Source: Nemertoderma westbladi
Lineage: Eukaryota > Xenacoelomorpha > Nemertodermatida > Nemertodermatidae
Length of the DNA stretch: 40,253 nt
Assembly: GCA_032718475.1 (NCBI GenBank)
Contig: JAUCBJ010001960.1
Coordinates: forward strand, 1 to 40,253
Direction: 5' to 3'
Under the pieces are notes generated by a model. It ran no database searches. It was not told where the DNA came from and saw nothing but the letters and a program-made list of their open reading frames with translations. The first letter of the stretch is position 1. The number at the start of each line of letters is the position of its first letter. The position numbers and the translations under genes are program-made. Of this stretch, positions 29,390 through 40,253 are shown one piece after another.

Positions 29390-29957
29390 TGTTAGCGTAT
29401 TCAATTCCGCTAACCAGGCCCACACAAAGTTGGTTTTAAGCAATATTGGGAGCACGAGGTTGATTACCAATCGACCTTGTGTCACCCCAATAAGCGGGGA
29501 CAACAGGCCCCAAGGGAACACACACAGCGGGGGTCAGAGGTTACACCTCCGGGAGGGAGAGAGAGACGGCAGCGGGGGGGAAGCACTCCCAGGGAGATGG
29601 GAGGGTGAGAAGTGAGTTATTAGCCAATGGGGGGAAGGCATCGGCTGAGTAGTGTAATGCGGCCAACCGGTGCAATATAATACCAGTAACCGTGTTATTC
29701 ATTCACTCATTAGCTAGTCAGTTCAGTTAGGGTAGGACAGCAACTTTATTACCGTTCAGCCGTTTATTCATTCACATTGTCAGTATACTGCAATTACCAA
29801 CTGCATTCACTATAACTGTGCTTATACTTTATACCATTTATATTATATACATATCGAACGATTAACAACAGGAACTCTAATAAACTCTTTTCACACGGCG
29901 GGATGCGTAAATAAATCTAACCAGATAAACCGGGATCCTCTGTCTGATCCCGTCACA
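29390..29957 (+). repeat. BEL-2 right LTR
   Basis: 568 bp, TGTTAG...GTCACA, followed by the duplication GAGGA at 29958-29962. Contains AATAAA in the GCGTAAATAAATC context conserved among all full LTRs here. Confidence 0.95.
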
Positions 29958-29962
29958 GAGGA

Positions 29963-30329
29963 ATTTTTGAATTTCGTTTTCAAAATGATTTTATTGCACT
30001 TTTTGTGACACGAAGTCATCAAATTTTCATTTTTATAGACTAAGCTTTAATCTAACTTTTCTCGAAAACTAGAGCGAAATTCAAAAATCCATCTAAGGGT
30101 TCTGTTCAGGAGAGACAGGGTTTTCAAACAAAAAAAAATTAGCCAAATCGGATAAAGATTGAAGGAGGAGATACATTTTTAGTGACTAAAAGTGTCCAAA
30201 AAATGAAATAGGAGTAAATGACAAAAACAAAATGTCCTTTTTTTAACCTTACCGCGAAAACTGTCTGTGAATTTCAAAGAATGTCAGTTTAATAATGTCC
30301 GTCAGTTAGAATGATAAACTAACAAGAAA
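29963..30329. other. AT-rich sequence, no gene seen
   Basis: No coding pattern. Contains phrases such as CTCGAAAACTAGAGCGAAATT that resemble parts of the repeats further right. Confidence 0.5.
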
Positions 30330-30835
30330 TTTCGATATGGGGTTTTCGGGGTCGGAGATTTCATTTTTTATGTTAATTTTTATGTTTGGTAGAATCTAGA
30401 CTGTCTGTCTGTCGGTCTGTATGTCTGTCTGTTTGTCCATCAGTTGTCCGTCTAATTTTAATAAATCACACCAGCTAGCTAAAATTTCCATTATGGGGGT
30501 TTTCGGGGTCGGGCATTTCATTTCCAATATCAATTTTTATGTTTGATAGAGTCTAGGCTGTCTGTCTGTCGGTCTGTCTGTCTGTCTGCTAGTTGTCTGT
30601 CCAATTTGAATAAGATACCTAAAATTTCCATTGTGGGGGTTTTCTGGGTCGGGCATTCCATTTCCGATGTCAATTTTTATGTTTGGTAGAATCTAGGCTG
30701 TCTGTCTGTCGGTCTGTATGTCTGTCTGCTAGTTGTCCATCCAATTATAATAAATCACACTGCCTAGCTAAAATTTCCATTATTGTGCTCTACCAGGATG
30801 GAGAATTCATTTCGGATGTCACTTTTTTGTGTTTG
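30330..30835. repeat. Tandem repeat of about 145 bp with CTGT-rich core
   Basis: About three and a half copies. Each has GGGGTTTTCGGGGTCGG, ATTTTTATGTTTG.TAGA.TCTAG, a CTGTCTGTCTGTCGGTCTGT run, and CTAAAATTTCCATTATGGG. A short frame at 30683-30886 arises from the CTGT run. Confidence 0.8.
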
Positions 30836-30897
30836 ACGTTTACAGAAGATGGTGGTTTATATGCAGGTGCTCATGGTGGATTGTGATGAAAATTTGT

Positions 30898-31008
30898 CAG
30901 AGGGAGCCAAAACTGGTTTATATGGCTTCCAGCAAACATGAAAAAGCCAACATTATGTAACCTGGTTTATATGGCTTCCAGTAAACATCAAAAAAGCCAA
31001 TCCCTCTG
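30898..31008. repeat. Direct repeat of about 38 bp inside a short inverted repeat
   Basis: CTGGTTTATATGGCTTCCAG plus AAACAT.AAAAAGCCAA occurs at 30913-30950 and again at 30962-31000. The pair is bracketed by CAGAGGGA (30898-30905) and its complement TCCCTCTG (31001-31008). Confidence 0.75.
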
Positions 31009-31857
31009 CCCTTCCTGCAACACGTTGACGTCGTGGCAGAGCTTAAAACTGAATTTGGATACTTCAGTTGAACTAAGGCTGCAGGAAATATCATTTGATG
31101 GAATCAGCTAAATCAAATATGTCATACATATAGAACGAAAAGTGCAATTAGTGTAAAAAAAACAGCCAAGACTTGGTCAGATTTTTTAATAAGTGCCACC
31201 ATCGAATTCAGCGACCTGACACGAGACGACCTGGTACGAAAAGTGCAAGCAGTGAAAAAAGCCAAATATCTCGAAAACGAAAAGTGATATTGCGAAACCG
31301 CGTCTAGATTTGAAATCTACATAAAATTTCGGTCTTAATGAAAAAATAAAAAAAAAATGATTTTTTTTCACCAAAACTGAAATAGAGGATTACTTTGATG
31401 TGAAGAGACAAATACAAAAGACAAAAATACAAGTAGGATAACATTTCAAAAGGCAAAAATCGAATTTGGATGGATAATACGATATTTTTGATTGTCATAT
31501 TCGTGATCAGCGTCCCAGAAAACCCATAATGGCATAAAATCAGGTTGATTCTGTAATGATTTTTGATTATCAAATTTGTGCTACTTGTATTTTTCGTGCC
31601 ACACATTGACATTGACACATATCCCAAAAAGCCGTAATCAACAAGGTAGGATATTTTTCATTCTCATATCGTGATCAGCATCTCAAAAAAACCATATTAT
31701 AAATAAAATAAATTTGATTTCGTGGTGATATTTCATTATATTTCCACTACTTGTTTTTTTCGTGCTCCAGGGGGCACAAATAACTGACTAATAACTAATA
31801 TAACAAGATTTCTATGTTGTTATATTACAAAACTCTTCGATATGGTTGATGTAGGTA
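31009..31857. other. AT-rich repetitive spacer, no gene seen
   Basis: Contains recurring phrases: CGAAAAGTGCAA near 31137 and 31237, and TCATAT.CGTGATCAGC near 31495 and 31665. Looks like decayed tandem or transposon sequence. No gene. Confidence 0.5.
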
Positions 31858-32143
31858 GAGGAATAGACCTTCCCAATGAAATCAGCACATTCTAAAACCT
31901 CAGTAGCCAAACTGTATGGTCAATTTACCATTTTTGAAAAAAGTGCTACTTGCACTTTTGGTGCTCTTTTAGTATCTATTGATAAAAAAATGAAAATTTT
32001 GCTTCTAATCTCTCTTTCGATTACTAATAATGAATTCATCAAAACAAAAAAGCATTGTATGGTTTCATGGTTATACCCAAGTCTTTGAAGGGTGATGTAT
32101 CAATTCCGAAAGGTGTTGATATGGGATGGGTGTCAGGAACTCA
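31858..32143 (+). repeat. Dispersed repeat, copy 1
   Basis: About 285 bp, clearly similar to 34712-35033 (shared phrases CACATTCTAAAACCTCAGTA, TTGGTGCTCTTTTAGTA and ACTAATAATGAATTCA). No coding potential. Class unknown. Confidence 0.8.
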
Positions 32144-32350
32144 TATCTCGAAAACTACTGGAGCTATTCAATCTTTATTTGCCTCGTCTGAAAGAGGACA
32201 TGATTCTAGTTAGGGCCAAGTACTTTCGACGCGACTGACATATTGTTTCAGGGGTTCTATCTAAGAGAAAAAACTGTCCCACTAAATTTAGGGGCTTTGC
32301 AGCAGCTTGGCGGGTCGTATCTATAGTAGGTCATGGTGACACTAATAAAC
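32144..32350. other. Short unique spacer
   Basis: Nothing recognised. Contains GTACTTTCGACGCGACTGAC and then leads into the hexanucleotide array. Confidence 0.4.
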
Positions 32351-32500
32351 AATACCAATACCAATACCAATACCAATACCAATACCAATACCAATACCAA
32401 TACCAATACCAATACCAATACCAATACCAATACCAATACCAATACCAATACCAATACCAATACCAATACCAATACCAATACCAATACCAATACCAATACC
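32351..32500. repeat. Perfect AATACC hexanucleotide microsatellite
   Basis: 25 uninterrupted copies (150 bp). Homogeneity suggests recent expansion. Open frames here (Asn-Thr, Val-Leu or Tyr-Trp repeats) are artefacts. Confidence 0.97.
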
Positions 32501-32545
32501 TACTCCCATTCAAAATTAATATTGTCACAGTGGGGATAAGTTACC

Positions 32546-32690
32546 AGGGGCGATAAAGCCCCAGGGGCGATAAAGACCCGGGGGGAATTTGTTCCCAAGG
32601 GGCGATAAAGGACCATTTGAGGGGCGATAAATTCCCAGGGGACGATAAGGGCCAGGGGCGATAAAGGTGCAAGGGGCGATAAGGCCCTAC
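32546..32690. repeat. Degenerate GGGGCGATAAAG repeat
   Basis: Seven or so copies of GGGGCGATAA (one GGGACGATAA) spaced 19-29 bp. CAGGGGCGATAAAG is the commonest form. Confidence 0.85.
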
Positions 32691-33443
32691 TATAACAGTA
32701 TGATAATACTCTCCATAGCGAAAAATATCAACAGACTCTATTAAACCTAGGTTTCAAACTTCCGGTTATCATCTGCCGGGTGTGTGTGTCTATGACAACT
32801 TAGGTACCACGGTGGATGAAGAATTTTTTCGCTATGAAGTGGGCTCATATTTTGGCCTTTTTCCTAATCACTTTCTATTAAGCAGTAGTAATGAAAGCTT
32901 GAAAAGTAGATAATTATATTATATTTTATTGTAATATCTAACAATTTGAAAGTAATGAATATTGTTTCCTTCAATATAATATAATTAACTTGGTCTAAAT
33001 GATTTAATAATAATCTTTTCCATCACCATCACCATATCTTATAATACTTTGGCACTATACAAGGTTAACTCAGGACAAACATATGGCATTAACAGCTATA
33101 TTACTCCTATGTATTATATCCTATGATACAGGCTAATAAAGTTCACTTTCAACAATAATAATGATTACACAAGAGTTAATTAGAACGTTACATTACTCCC
33201 TCTAATCTTAGGCGGAGACCTATGATTTATTGACGTAAATGAGTTATGTTTTATATTATGTATAGTAATGTATGCTAGGAATTATTAAGAATGTAACTGT
33301 GATTTATTCTTTTATATGTAACTTTCTCTTAATTAGTTAAATTTTTTTATATTTATCCAATTACAATTGATGTTTTTCTTTTCCTTAAATTGTCTACATT
33401 CTTATAAAAAATATCCAAAATTGTCTTTTTTTTTAAATAAATT
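32691..33443. other. AT-rich sequence, no gene seen
   Basis: No coding pattern recognised. CATCACCATCACCAT occurs near 33023. Confidence 0.5.
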
Positions 33444-33497
33444 GGTGTGTACCAAACGCAATACTAAAGTGAGTCACTTTTTCGTTTGGTACACACC
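33444..33497. repeat. Nested palindrome
   Basis: An outer perfect 15-bp inverted repeat (GGTGTGTACCAAACG at 33444-33458, complement at 33483-33497) encloses an inner AAAGTGA-G-TCACTTT. A diverged copy of the left arm (GGTGGGTACCGAACACAATA) is at about 33572-33591. It could be the core of a MITE. Confidence 0.75.
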
Positions 33498-33608
33498 TAC
33501 AGTATATCTACGAAATTCATTCATTCATTCATTTTTTTTTATTAAAAATTTTTGCCAAAAAATTGAAATAGGTGGGTACCGAACACAATAATTCCCACAT
33601 TTTTGTTT

Positions 33609-33850
33609 AATAATAGCTAACTTGGAAAATCACTAGCTAGCCTTATAATTTGTATTTTTTAAAAAAAATGTTAAATTTTTATAGATAAATAAACTATTTA
33701 TTACACATAATTAGGCCCCTACTAATTTTTAAGAAATTTTTTTATTTGATTTTTTTTTAAATAATAGCTAATTTGGAAAATCACTAGCTAGCCTGATAAT
33801 ATGTATTTTTTAATGTTTATAGATAAATAAGCAATTTATTGCACATAATA
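33609..33850. repeat. Duplicated AT-rich segment
   Basis: AATAGCTAA.TTGGAAAATC followed by ACTAGCTAGCCT occurs near 33612 and again near 33764, about 152 bp apart, with further matching sequence (ATAGATAAATAA, TTATT.CACATAAT). Related CTAGCTA phrases recur near 35060-35110 and 35875-35900. Confidence 0.75.
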
Positions 33851-34711
33851 ATAAATTTTTTTTTTTTATATATATAAAAATGTTCTAGAACAAAAAATAT
33901 TTGTTCTAGAACATAATTTTTTTTACCTAACAATAGCTAACATGAAATAGAATAGTTCGAAAAAAAAGTAGCAACAACTAGTTGTAGTAAAAAAATATGG
34001 TCATGGGTACACATACTGTAGTAGTGCCCAATATTGGCTGGTCACAAGCCAGAAAGACTCGAGTGCCTAAATCGCTAAGCTGCAAGCCATCTTAGAGGAC
34101 AATTATAATTATAATTAATTATAGTATGGCTAGTTATATATTGGCTTCTGACACACAGACACATTGACACAAACACAAACACACAGACTTTTAGAAAACG
34201 GTATTGCATTGCCTACTGCAACAGCACATGAATGTCGCGCTATCATGAAGTGGCAGAACAAATCGCCTTCCTCAACACAGACATCAGTGAAGGAAGGCTT
34301 GGGATCGTCAGTGAAGTGGTTGTGTTTGTGGTGAGAGCTGCCATTTCGAGATCGTTCGTCAGCTACAGAGCGACAAAAAAAGATCCTGCAAGAAGCCCAG
34401 AATCTGACATTTTTCTTCAAGGGTTGGCGCACATGGATATAGGAACAATATAATCTAGTTTGTTTATTCACGAATATTATCTGGATTATTATAGAGACTG
34501 CATTACAATAATTAACGGCAGTTTGGAATGGATTATATTAAAATGTTGGGACGACTTTCCATTATTATTACAAGGACTATTAATTCATTCAAAGCAATGG
34601 TAAATTAATTAAAATAATCCCGTACATAGTAATATTCATTGGTATATGCAGCTAGACTTACTATAATGGTTATAATGATTTAACTTATTATTTCAGTATT
34701 AAACTCTTGTA
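33851..34711. other. AT-rich sequence with one GC-balanced patch
   Basis: 34205-34455 is less AT-rich and open on both strands (plus 34232-34453, 73 codons; minus 34130-34471). It could be a host exon relic but has no recognisable motif. The rest is AT-rich, with a TTGTTCTAGAACA-type palindrome near 33882-33913. Confidence 0.35.
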
Positions 34712-35033
34712 GAGGAATAAACCTTCCCAATAAAATCGGCACATTCTAAAACCTCAGTAGCCAAACTTTATGGCCAATTTACAACTTTTGAAAAAAGTGA
34801 TACTTACTTGCACTTTTGGTGCTCTTTTAGTACCGGTATCTATTTATAAAATAATGAAAATGAAAATGTTGCTTCTAATCTTGCTTTTGTTTACTAATAA
34901 TGAATTCAACAAACTAAAAAGGCACAGTATTGTTTAATGGTTGTACCGGTACCAAAGTCTTTAAAGGGTGATGTATTTTATGTAATTTTATAAATCCAAA
35001 AGGTGTTGTGTTGATATGGTATGGGTGCCAAGA
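34712..35033 (+). repeat. Dispersed repeat, copy 2
   Basis: Similar to 31858-32143 with small insertions (for example ACCGGT inserts and TGTAATTTTATAAAT). Same orientation. Confidence 0.8.
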
Positions 35034-38000
35034 ACTTTTTTTTTTTTCGGTATTTTTAAAAACACTAGCTACCTTAAAAAACTCTAGCTACCAAAAAAAA
35101 ATTACTAGCTACTACTAAATCGAATGTCAGCAAACCATATTCAAGAAAAAAAATTTCAAAAAAATGCCGTGCAAGTATCTAATTGATTAAACAAAATTGG
35201 TCAAAAATGGTCACCCAAGCTATACCAGTGCCGGAAAATCAACTACTAAGCGATTTAAAGAAACTGATTGATGTAAATTTATGTAGATAAAACAGACAGC
35301 CAACCGATGGATACCAAACCTTCTGTAAGAATCAGAAGAACAGCTGAATCGGTAATACTCGTGAATGCACGTGGTTAGTCGTAACTAATAGGCTACCAAT
35401 AACCTGAAATATAGAATTAATATTCAGGATTATAAACCAAAGAAACATATTTTTAGTTGCAATTATTTATATAATTCGTACCGTATATATAAAAGAAATT
35501 TACATAATTTACTGAATAGTAAAAACTGTATTTTGACGCCTAGAACAACAGATATTTTTGATTGATATGTTTTTAAGATATTTAGTAAAATTTAAAAATT
35601 GGGTCACCCATATCTAATAATAGCCGTTTTTATTTTACGGCATCGGTTTCGGTTTACCTTGTGCACACCCCTGTCTTTTTTTTACTACGGTAGCTATTTC
35701 AATGACGTTTTGACATTTATTAATGTTCTAGAACATCACGGGCCAAAATAATATATTGAGTTTTAATGGTACCGGTAGCTAGTAATATTGAATTAGCTAT
35801 AGTGCATTATTGTAAAACACCGGCATTTGGAAACAAATTTCAACAAATTGTGTGAAAATATTTTTTCACGATAGCTAGCACTAAATCAAAATTACTAGCT
35901 ACCATTTTATTGTCAGAAGGAAAAATATTTGTTCTACAGTAGAAAAAAACCTCATGATCTTTTATGAAAAAATTATGAAAAAATTATGAAAAACCTCATG
36001 ATCTTTTATGAAAAAATGGGTCAAAATGTGGGTACCCACTACCCAGGGCATAGTAATGCCGAAAAAACTTTAGTAATAAAGTAAATAACCTTTATTGTCG
36101 GCGTTCTATGTAGCAACTGAGCAACACAGCGGTAGTTTCTTTTGTCATCTGGCGTTCCGGTACATATTGGAGCTACATCCCGTGAGCTGCATCGGATAAG
36201 CAATAGATTAGATACAATAGCAAGCGATAGATAGATAGATAGTAAATATAAAGGAACTTCAATCCTGCTAAATGTGTATAAAATTATTTGTTATTCTATA
36301 AAAAAAAAGTACCAACCTTTTTGTAGATTCGAGGTTATATACCCACCAGCTACTCCGAATCACTTTAATTATTGGTACTCGAGCCACCATAATTGTATTA
36401 TTTCAACTAATTGTGGTATTTTTTTCAGAAACGGCCACATTGTAAAAAGAGCGTTACTGGTTTGTGGGAATCAACTATTCTAGAATACGGCGTTTCTTTG
36501 AAAACTAATAATACCGTAATATTAATTCCGAATATGGTTTGGCTACAAGACGTAGTAGTTTGGTAGTTTTGTAGCAGAGTTAGGATCAAGTTGAAGAATA
36601 AGGTAGTGAATTTCAGGAATAGTTGTATGTATTAGAGAGAGAGAGATTTAGAATGTGTACTGTGAATGTGACGGAGAACGTGCTGAGTTTGGTATAGAAC
36701 GTTCCAACTTTGGGCCTATTGCACGAAGTGTTCATTTAGGATTGATGAAATTTTTTTTTGATCATTGGTAATTTATATACCATCGACATACATCAGTTTT
36801 ATCTTGGATTGAGCATCTGATATTTGGTGACCATGTTTTACGCATATTCCCGTTATAGTTATTAACTGCCGTTCATAAAATGAATTTTCTGATGCTTTTT
36901 AAAATAGTATGTTTTTATATTTTTTTATATGTTAGTTCGTTTTTATGTTAGTACAAATTTAGCAAAAAGTTTATTTTTTCTATCAATACATCTTAATAAA
37001 GCTTGCATAATCCATTTCTACGGAAAATTATTTTTTGTGCTATTAATTTTTTTGGGAGATGTTTATTACACAACTCTTCAAATGAATTATAAAAATGATT
37101 AGATTTTGATTCGTTTAGGATATCGCAAGATCTGTACGGACACATTGGAATAGATTGAAAATCCGTTATAACCTGTAAATTAATCAATTTTGCTAGTAAT
37201 AAATTTTGCCCTATCGCAACTTTTTGCCGAAACGCGATCGTATGCGTCTATCATAATCTGAAAACCGCTATTTAATGGGTATTTTAGTTTTCAAGTTATA
37301 ACAATTTCCATTTAGGGAGAGCTATTGATATTACTATTACTATGTATAATGAAAGGTCGATTATCTCCAAACATTTTTTTTATGAAATTATCAACTTCAA
37401 AACCGTACTACTTCTAAAATTTATGAGCAATTAGTCTGAAAATTTCTGTGGGTGTCTACATAGCCACCCTGCATAAAAGGTTCAAACAAATTTTGACATT
37501 TTTAGTTAATAACATTGAATACTATTTATAACTCGAGGCAGGGGGGAAACTGGACGCAAAACCCGCTTTGGTGAATTAATGTCCCGCCTCAATGTTAAAT
37601 TCTCAATTTAGGGATAGGAGCAGGTTAAAGTGGCACGTTATTTTAACCAAGACAATAAACTAATCACAATAGAACAAGATACAGTTTTACTTTTGAGTAT
37701 TATTATTTTGACGTCCCTCCCACTTTTCAGTTAGGGGGGGACACCATATCATATGTCCCCGGCACTTTTTACACTTTGTATATACAATTTAAAATTCAAA
37801 TAATCGTAACAAACTCTGATCGGTTATTACAGTGTAACTATTAACTCCTACGTACATATCAATCCCTCCCAACCCTGTCGCATATTTCCAAACACCACGA
37901 ACTGTTTTTGCACTGACAATATAAGTCACTTGATACTGTAATATAAGGCGTATTTCCATATCCCCAAAATTTCGTCATATACTGTATTGTTTTGGTTTGA

Positions 38001-38212
38001 ATAACTAAAACAAATTTATTGATAATAAATTTTTTTTTGTAAATTACCCGTGTCGAGATATCAACCCGCCTTCGCTTTCAATCCTTACCTACAAGCGCTT
38101 TAAATAGGTATCTCCTAAGTCGACATTGTAATGACGTTGTTGCAGGGAAACTAAATAATGTAATAAATTCAGAATTTGTCAAAAGGATTATCTGAGATAT
38201 GGCAGTATAATG
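35034..38212. other. AT-rich sequence, no gene seen
   Basis: No supported gene. Holds CTAGCTA-rich phrases, a duplicated AACCTCATGATCTTTTATGA (about 35949 and 35992), a GATA run (36226-36241), a GA run (36634-36647) and no domain-bearing frame. Short frames at 36274-36483 and 36993-37187 are AT-biased. Confidence 0.5.
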
Positions 38213-38590
38213 TGTGAGCGGATTCAATTCCGCCTCACCATCCCCATAAAGTTGGGAAGTGGCGTTTTCAGCAATATTGGGGAATACGAGGTTAATCACA
38301 ATTAACCTCGTATCACCCCCAATAACGGGGACAACATATAGCCCCAAAGAGCCACACAAAAGAGGTTAGAGGTCAAGCTACCTCGCGAAGGGAAGTGACA
38401 GCAGTGGGGGGGAAACACTCCCACAGATGTGGGAGCCGAGAATTAGGTTATTGGCCAATCAGGGACAAGGGAAAGCATCCGCTAGGTAGCAAGGCCACAA
38501 TAGCGTAGGAGTGAATATATATTATCAGCATACCTCATTTACCGGTCAGTTATCTCAGTCATTTCAGTTCAGCATTCAGGTCAGGTCAGG
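38213..38590 (+). repeat. Truncated BEL-type LTR
   Basis: Starts TGTGAGCGGATTCAATTCCG like BEL-1, keeps the conserved hairpin (around 38284-38314), and follows the BEL-1 LTR with indels to about 38590. The last third (TATA-distal part, poly(A) signal, CA end) is missing. It could be a solo LTR cut by insertion of the adjacent LINE or by deletion. Confidence 0.85.
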
Positions 38591-38599
38591 TATTCTAGG

Positions 38600-39835
38600 T
38601 CATTGATCAAGAAAACTTGCCACCTCCATGCAGCGTAAAGGAGGTGCCACCTGTAGCTGCATAGACCCTCTTACTAGGGCAAATCTGGTCCTGTAACTAG
38701 GACCCCCTTCGTTCTGGGATAAGGACGCCCTTGGTCCTGGATTAAGGACCCATATACTTGGCTGCAGGGGTATATGGCCTGACCAGGCAGATGGTGATCT
38801 ACCAATGGCTGGTCAGAGTAGAGTGTTCTCATGTCCACTCTGAGAGCACTTCACTGCGACCTGCACCTGGCAGCAAGGGTACAGGGCATGACCCAGCAGA
38901 TGAGCTGCAACAGCCAATGGTGGGTCATGTGCGCCAGAGTAGATATGGGTGATGGGCCTCATATCTGACTCCATTGCGACACCCACCCTGTGGAATGGCA
39001 AACCAGGGTGTGGTATTTGCCCCGAGAGCTGACTCGGCAAAAAAGCACCCCCCAACCCCCACTATGGATTACATTAGCAATGCGGAGGTCCGGCCACTAG
39101 AGGCCAGTGGAATTACCGGACACAATCGGCCTCACAGGCGTCAGTTAACTCCTGACCGGCTGCCTGTCTCACCCCCTACTGGAGAGAGAGCAGCCAACAA
39201 TTCTTTGAGTCCCTTTCCTGATGACCTTTCTGGCCCAAACCCTGGGTCACCAGGAAGGCCAGATTGTGATGGGGAGAGGGATTCTGGAGTTGGAGGCTAC
39301 TCTCATGTTCCACCCCGACCAACAAAGCCATTGGTGAATCTGAGGCAAGTCACAAGACTAGCCTCAGTAAACACCCTAACACTCGGGTCCCCAATGCGAC
39401 AAGGTGAGCTGACTGCCTTGGCAGATAAGCTTTCTCTTAGCGCAGTGGGTGTTCAAGAGCACCGAATGCAGACTGGACAGACTGATGAGGTTCTGATTAA
39501 GGACATGGGGGGCGGTTGGCGACTCGCCCTCGCGTCAGCAGATGATAGTGGCAATGGTGGAATTGGTCTATTGATGAATCCAACTGCACATGCAGCATTG
39601 GACAAAATAGACCAAATCTCTAACCGCATCATCCGTTGCCACTTCTCATGTTCTGGAAGACTGGCTAAGAAGTTTCCTAAGGTGGTTCTGATTGTGTGCT
39701 ACTCTCCAACTAGTGTTGCCCCTGTAGAGGAGGTGGAAAATTTCTACCACAATCTACAAGCAGCTACTGATGGAGTGGATCAGCATGCATTCTTAACATT
39801 CCTGGGAGACTTTAATGCAAGTCTGCATCAATCAC
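38600..39835 (+). mobile_element. 5' fragment of an APE-type LINE
   Basis: A GC-richer segment with a probable 5' UTR (38600-38994; TAGGACC, AAGGACGCCC and AAGGACCC phrases) and the start of an ORF with an endonuclease domain. Similarity ends at about 39830 at a TATG microsatellite; RT and the 3' end are absent. This is opposite to the usual 5' truncation of LINEs. The left boundary is set by the end of LTR similarity. Confidence 0.7.
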
Positions 39836-39882
39836 ATATGTATGTATGTATGTATGTATTATATAGACTATCATTTGGTTAA
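38995..39882 (+). pseudogene. LINE ORF, AP-endonuclease-like domain (truncated)
   Basis: I chose ATG 38995 (MANQGVVFAPRADS); a second in-frame ATG is at 39064. A Pro-rich N-terminal region of about 110 residues is followed by an APE-type endonuclease: ASVNTLTLGS (Asn of the first motif), AVGVQEHRM (E155, metal ligand), GNGGIGLLMN, VVLIVCYSPTS, and FLGDFNASL (D272, N274). The frame then runs into a TATG repeat and stops at 39880-39882, before the final SDH-type motif, so the domain is incomplete and the RT is missing. The endonuclease would nick target DNA for target-primed reverse transcription. The clade is not determined. Confidence 0.8.
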
Positions 39883-40253
39883 AATAAGCACTAAACATAA
39901 TATATCAAATGTAGCAGAATTTAAGTTGTCCTAAAAAATGGTTATAGATTTACGCTAATTTAACAGTCCTAAGAAAGATATCGTTCTACAATTAATGAGG
40001 ACCAAAACATAATAGTATTAATAATAAGTTAATTCAAATGTAATAATTAATTCAGGCGTTGTATATTTATAAATATAGACAGTAAAGTAAGCTAATTAAT
40101 TAAAGTAGTTGATAATTGTCATTAATAAATATCATGATAATAAAGTAATGTCGTACAGTATGTACAAATATAAGTATAATATATTGGTAATGATTAATAT
40201 ACATGGGCTCTTAATTAGTACAGTAGGTTGTGCAATGTCAATTGAATAAATAA
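39836..40253. other. AT-rich sequence, no gene seen
   Basis: A TATG run at 39838-39858, then AT-rich sequence to the right edge. Nothing recognised. Confidence 0.5.

Larger units (their letters stand above)
21559..29957 (+). mobile_element. BEL-2: BEL/Pao LTR retrotransposon (defective)
   Basis: Two 568-bp LTRs (21559-22126, 29390-29957) differing at about a dozen positions, with 5-bp duplication GAGGA. Internal order: gag (long, with several in-frame stops), protease, first part of RT, a foreign 0.5-kb segment replacing the rest of pol and most of the extra ORF, the end of the extra ORF, 3' UTR, hairpin, polypurine tract. It is a sister subfamily of BEL-1: internal coding sequence is closely similar, while the LTRs are clearly more diverged. 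Confidence 0.96.

Noticed and set aside
32257-32539. Val-Leu, Tyr-Trp and Asn-Thr repeat frames
   Set aside because: Translations of the AATACC microsatellite.
34130-34471. Overlapping frames on both strands
   Set aside because: No recognisable domain; the minus-strand product includes a CA/TG-repeat translation (VCVCVN). Kept only as a note in the spacer entry.

Overview
The window looks like a repeat-rich stretch of an invertebrate animal genome. It is AT-rich in the unique parts, carries several tandem arrays and long poly-G runs, and is dominated by BEL/Pao LTR retrotransposons, with traces of a piggyBac-like DNA transposon, an APE-type LINE and a tRNA-like (SINE-like) sequence. No bacterial or organellar genes are visible. 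The species cannot be named from the sequence.

Layout. 1-423 is a 31-bp minisatellite. 424-7240 is mostly AT-rich, with a possible membrane-protein exon (minus strand, about 1224-1648), poly-G tracts, a tRNA-derived sequence (about 4094-4166, minus) and an unrecognised GC-rich reading frame (4977-5393, minus). A single-exon-like gene for an LRAT-type (NlpC/P60-like) protein starts near 7241. It is split at 7776 by an 11.3-kb BEL/Pao element (BEL-1, 7777-19098, flanked by the 5-bp duplication ACTAT) and resumes at 19104. The insertion separates the catalytic His from the catalytic Cys. Two short Cys-containing frames follow (19906-20260), then a second, unrelated 31-bp minisatellite (20398-21126). 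A second element of a related subfamily (BEL-2, 21559-29957, duplication GAGGA) comes next. 29963-38212 is a patchwork of tandem and dispersed AT-rich repeats with no convincing gene. 38213-about 38590 is a truncated third LTR of the BEL-1 type, directly followed by the 5' end of an APE-type LINE (about 38600-39830).

The two BEL elements are defective but complementary. BEL-2 keeps a very long Gag (disordered N terminus, coiled coil, poly-Gly/poly-Asn tract, 20-residue repeats, DUF1759-like core, CCHC knuckle), the aspartic protease and the first part of reverse transcriptase. BEL-1 keeps the RT catalytic half, the connection region and the integrase C-terminus. Its gag is interrupted by a 1,964-bp piggyBac-like non-autonomous element (10100-12063) that itself carries a 28-bp minisatellite.

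The most interesting feature is downstream of pol in BEL-1: an extra open reading frame of about 867 codons (15280-17884, broken by two TGA codons and one 1-base slip). Its N-terminal part resembles DEDD 3'-5' exonucleases of the RNase D/WRN type, followed by a charged coiled coil, three CCHC zinc knuckles and a basic tail. BEL-2 retains the last about 125 codons of the same ORF, so it belongs to the element family. An exonuclease and nucleic-acid-binding accessory protein in a BEL/Pao element, preceded by an array of palindromic repeats and a plausible splice acceptor, is the best candidate here for an undescribed system.
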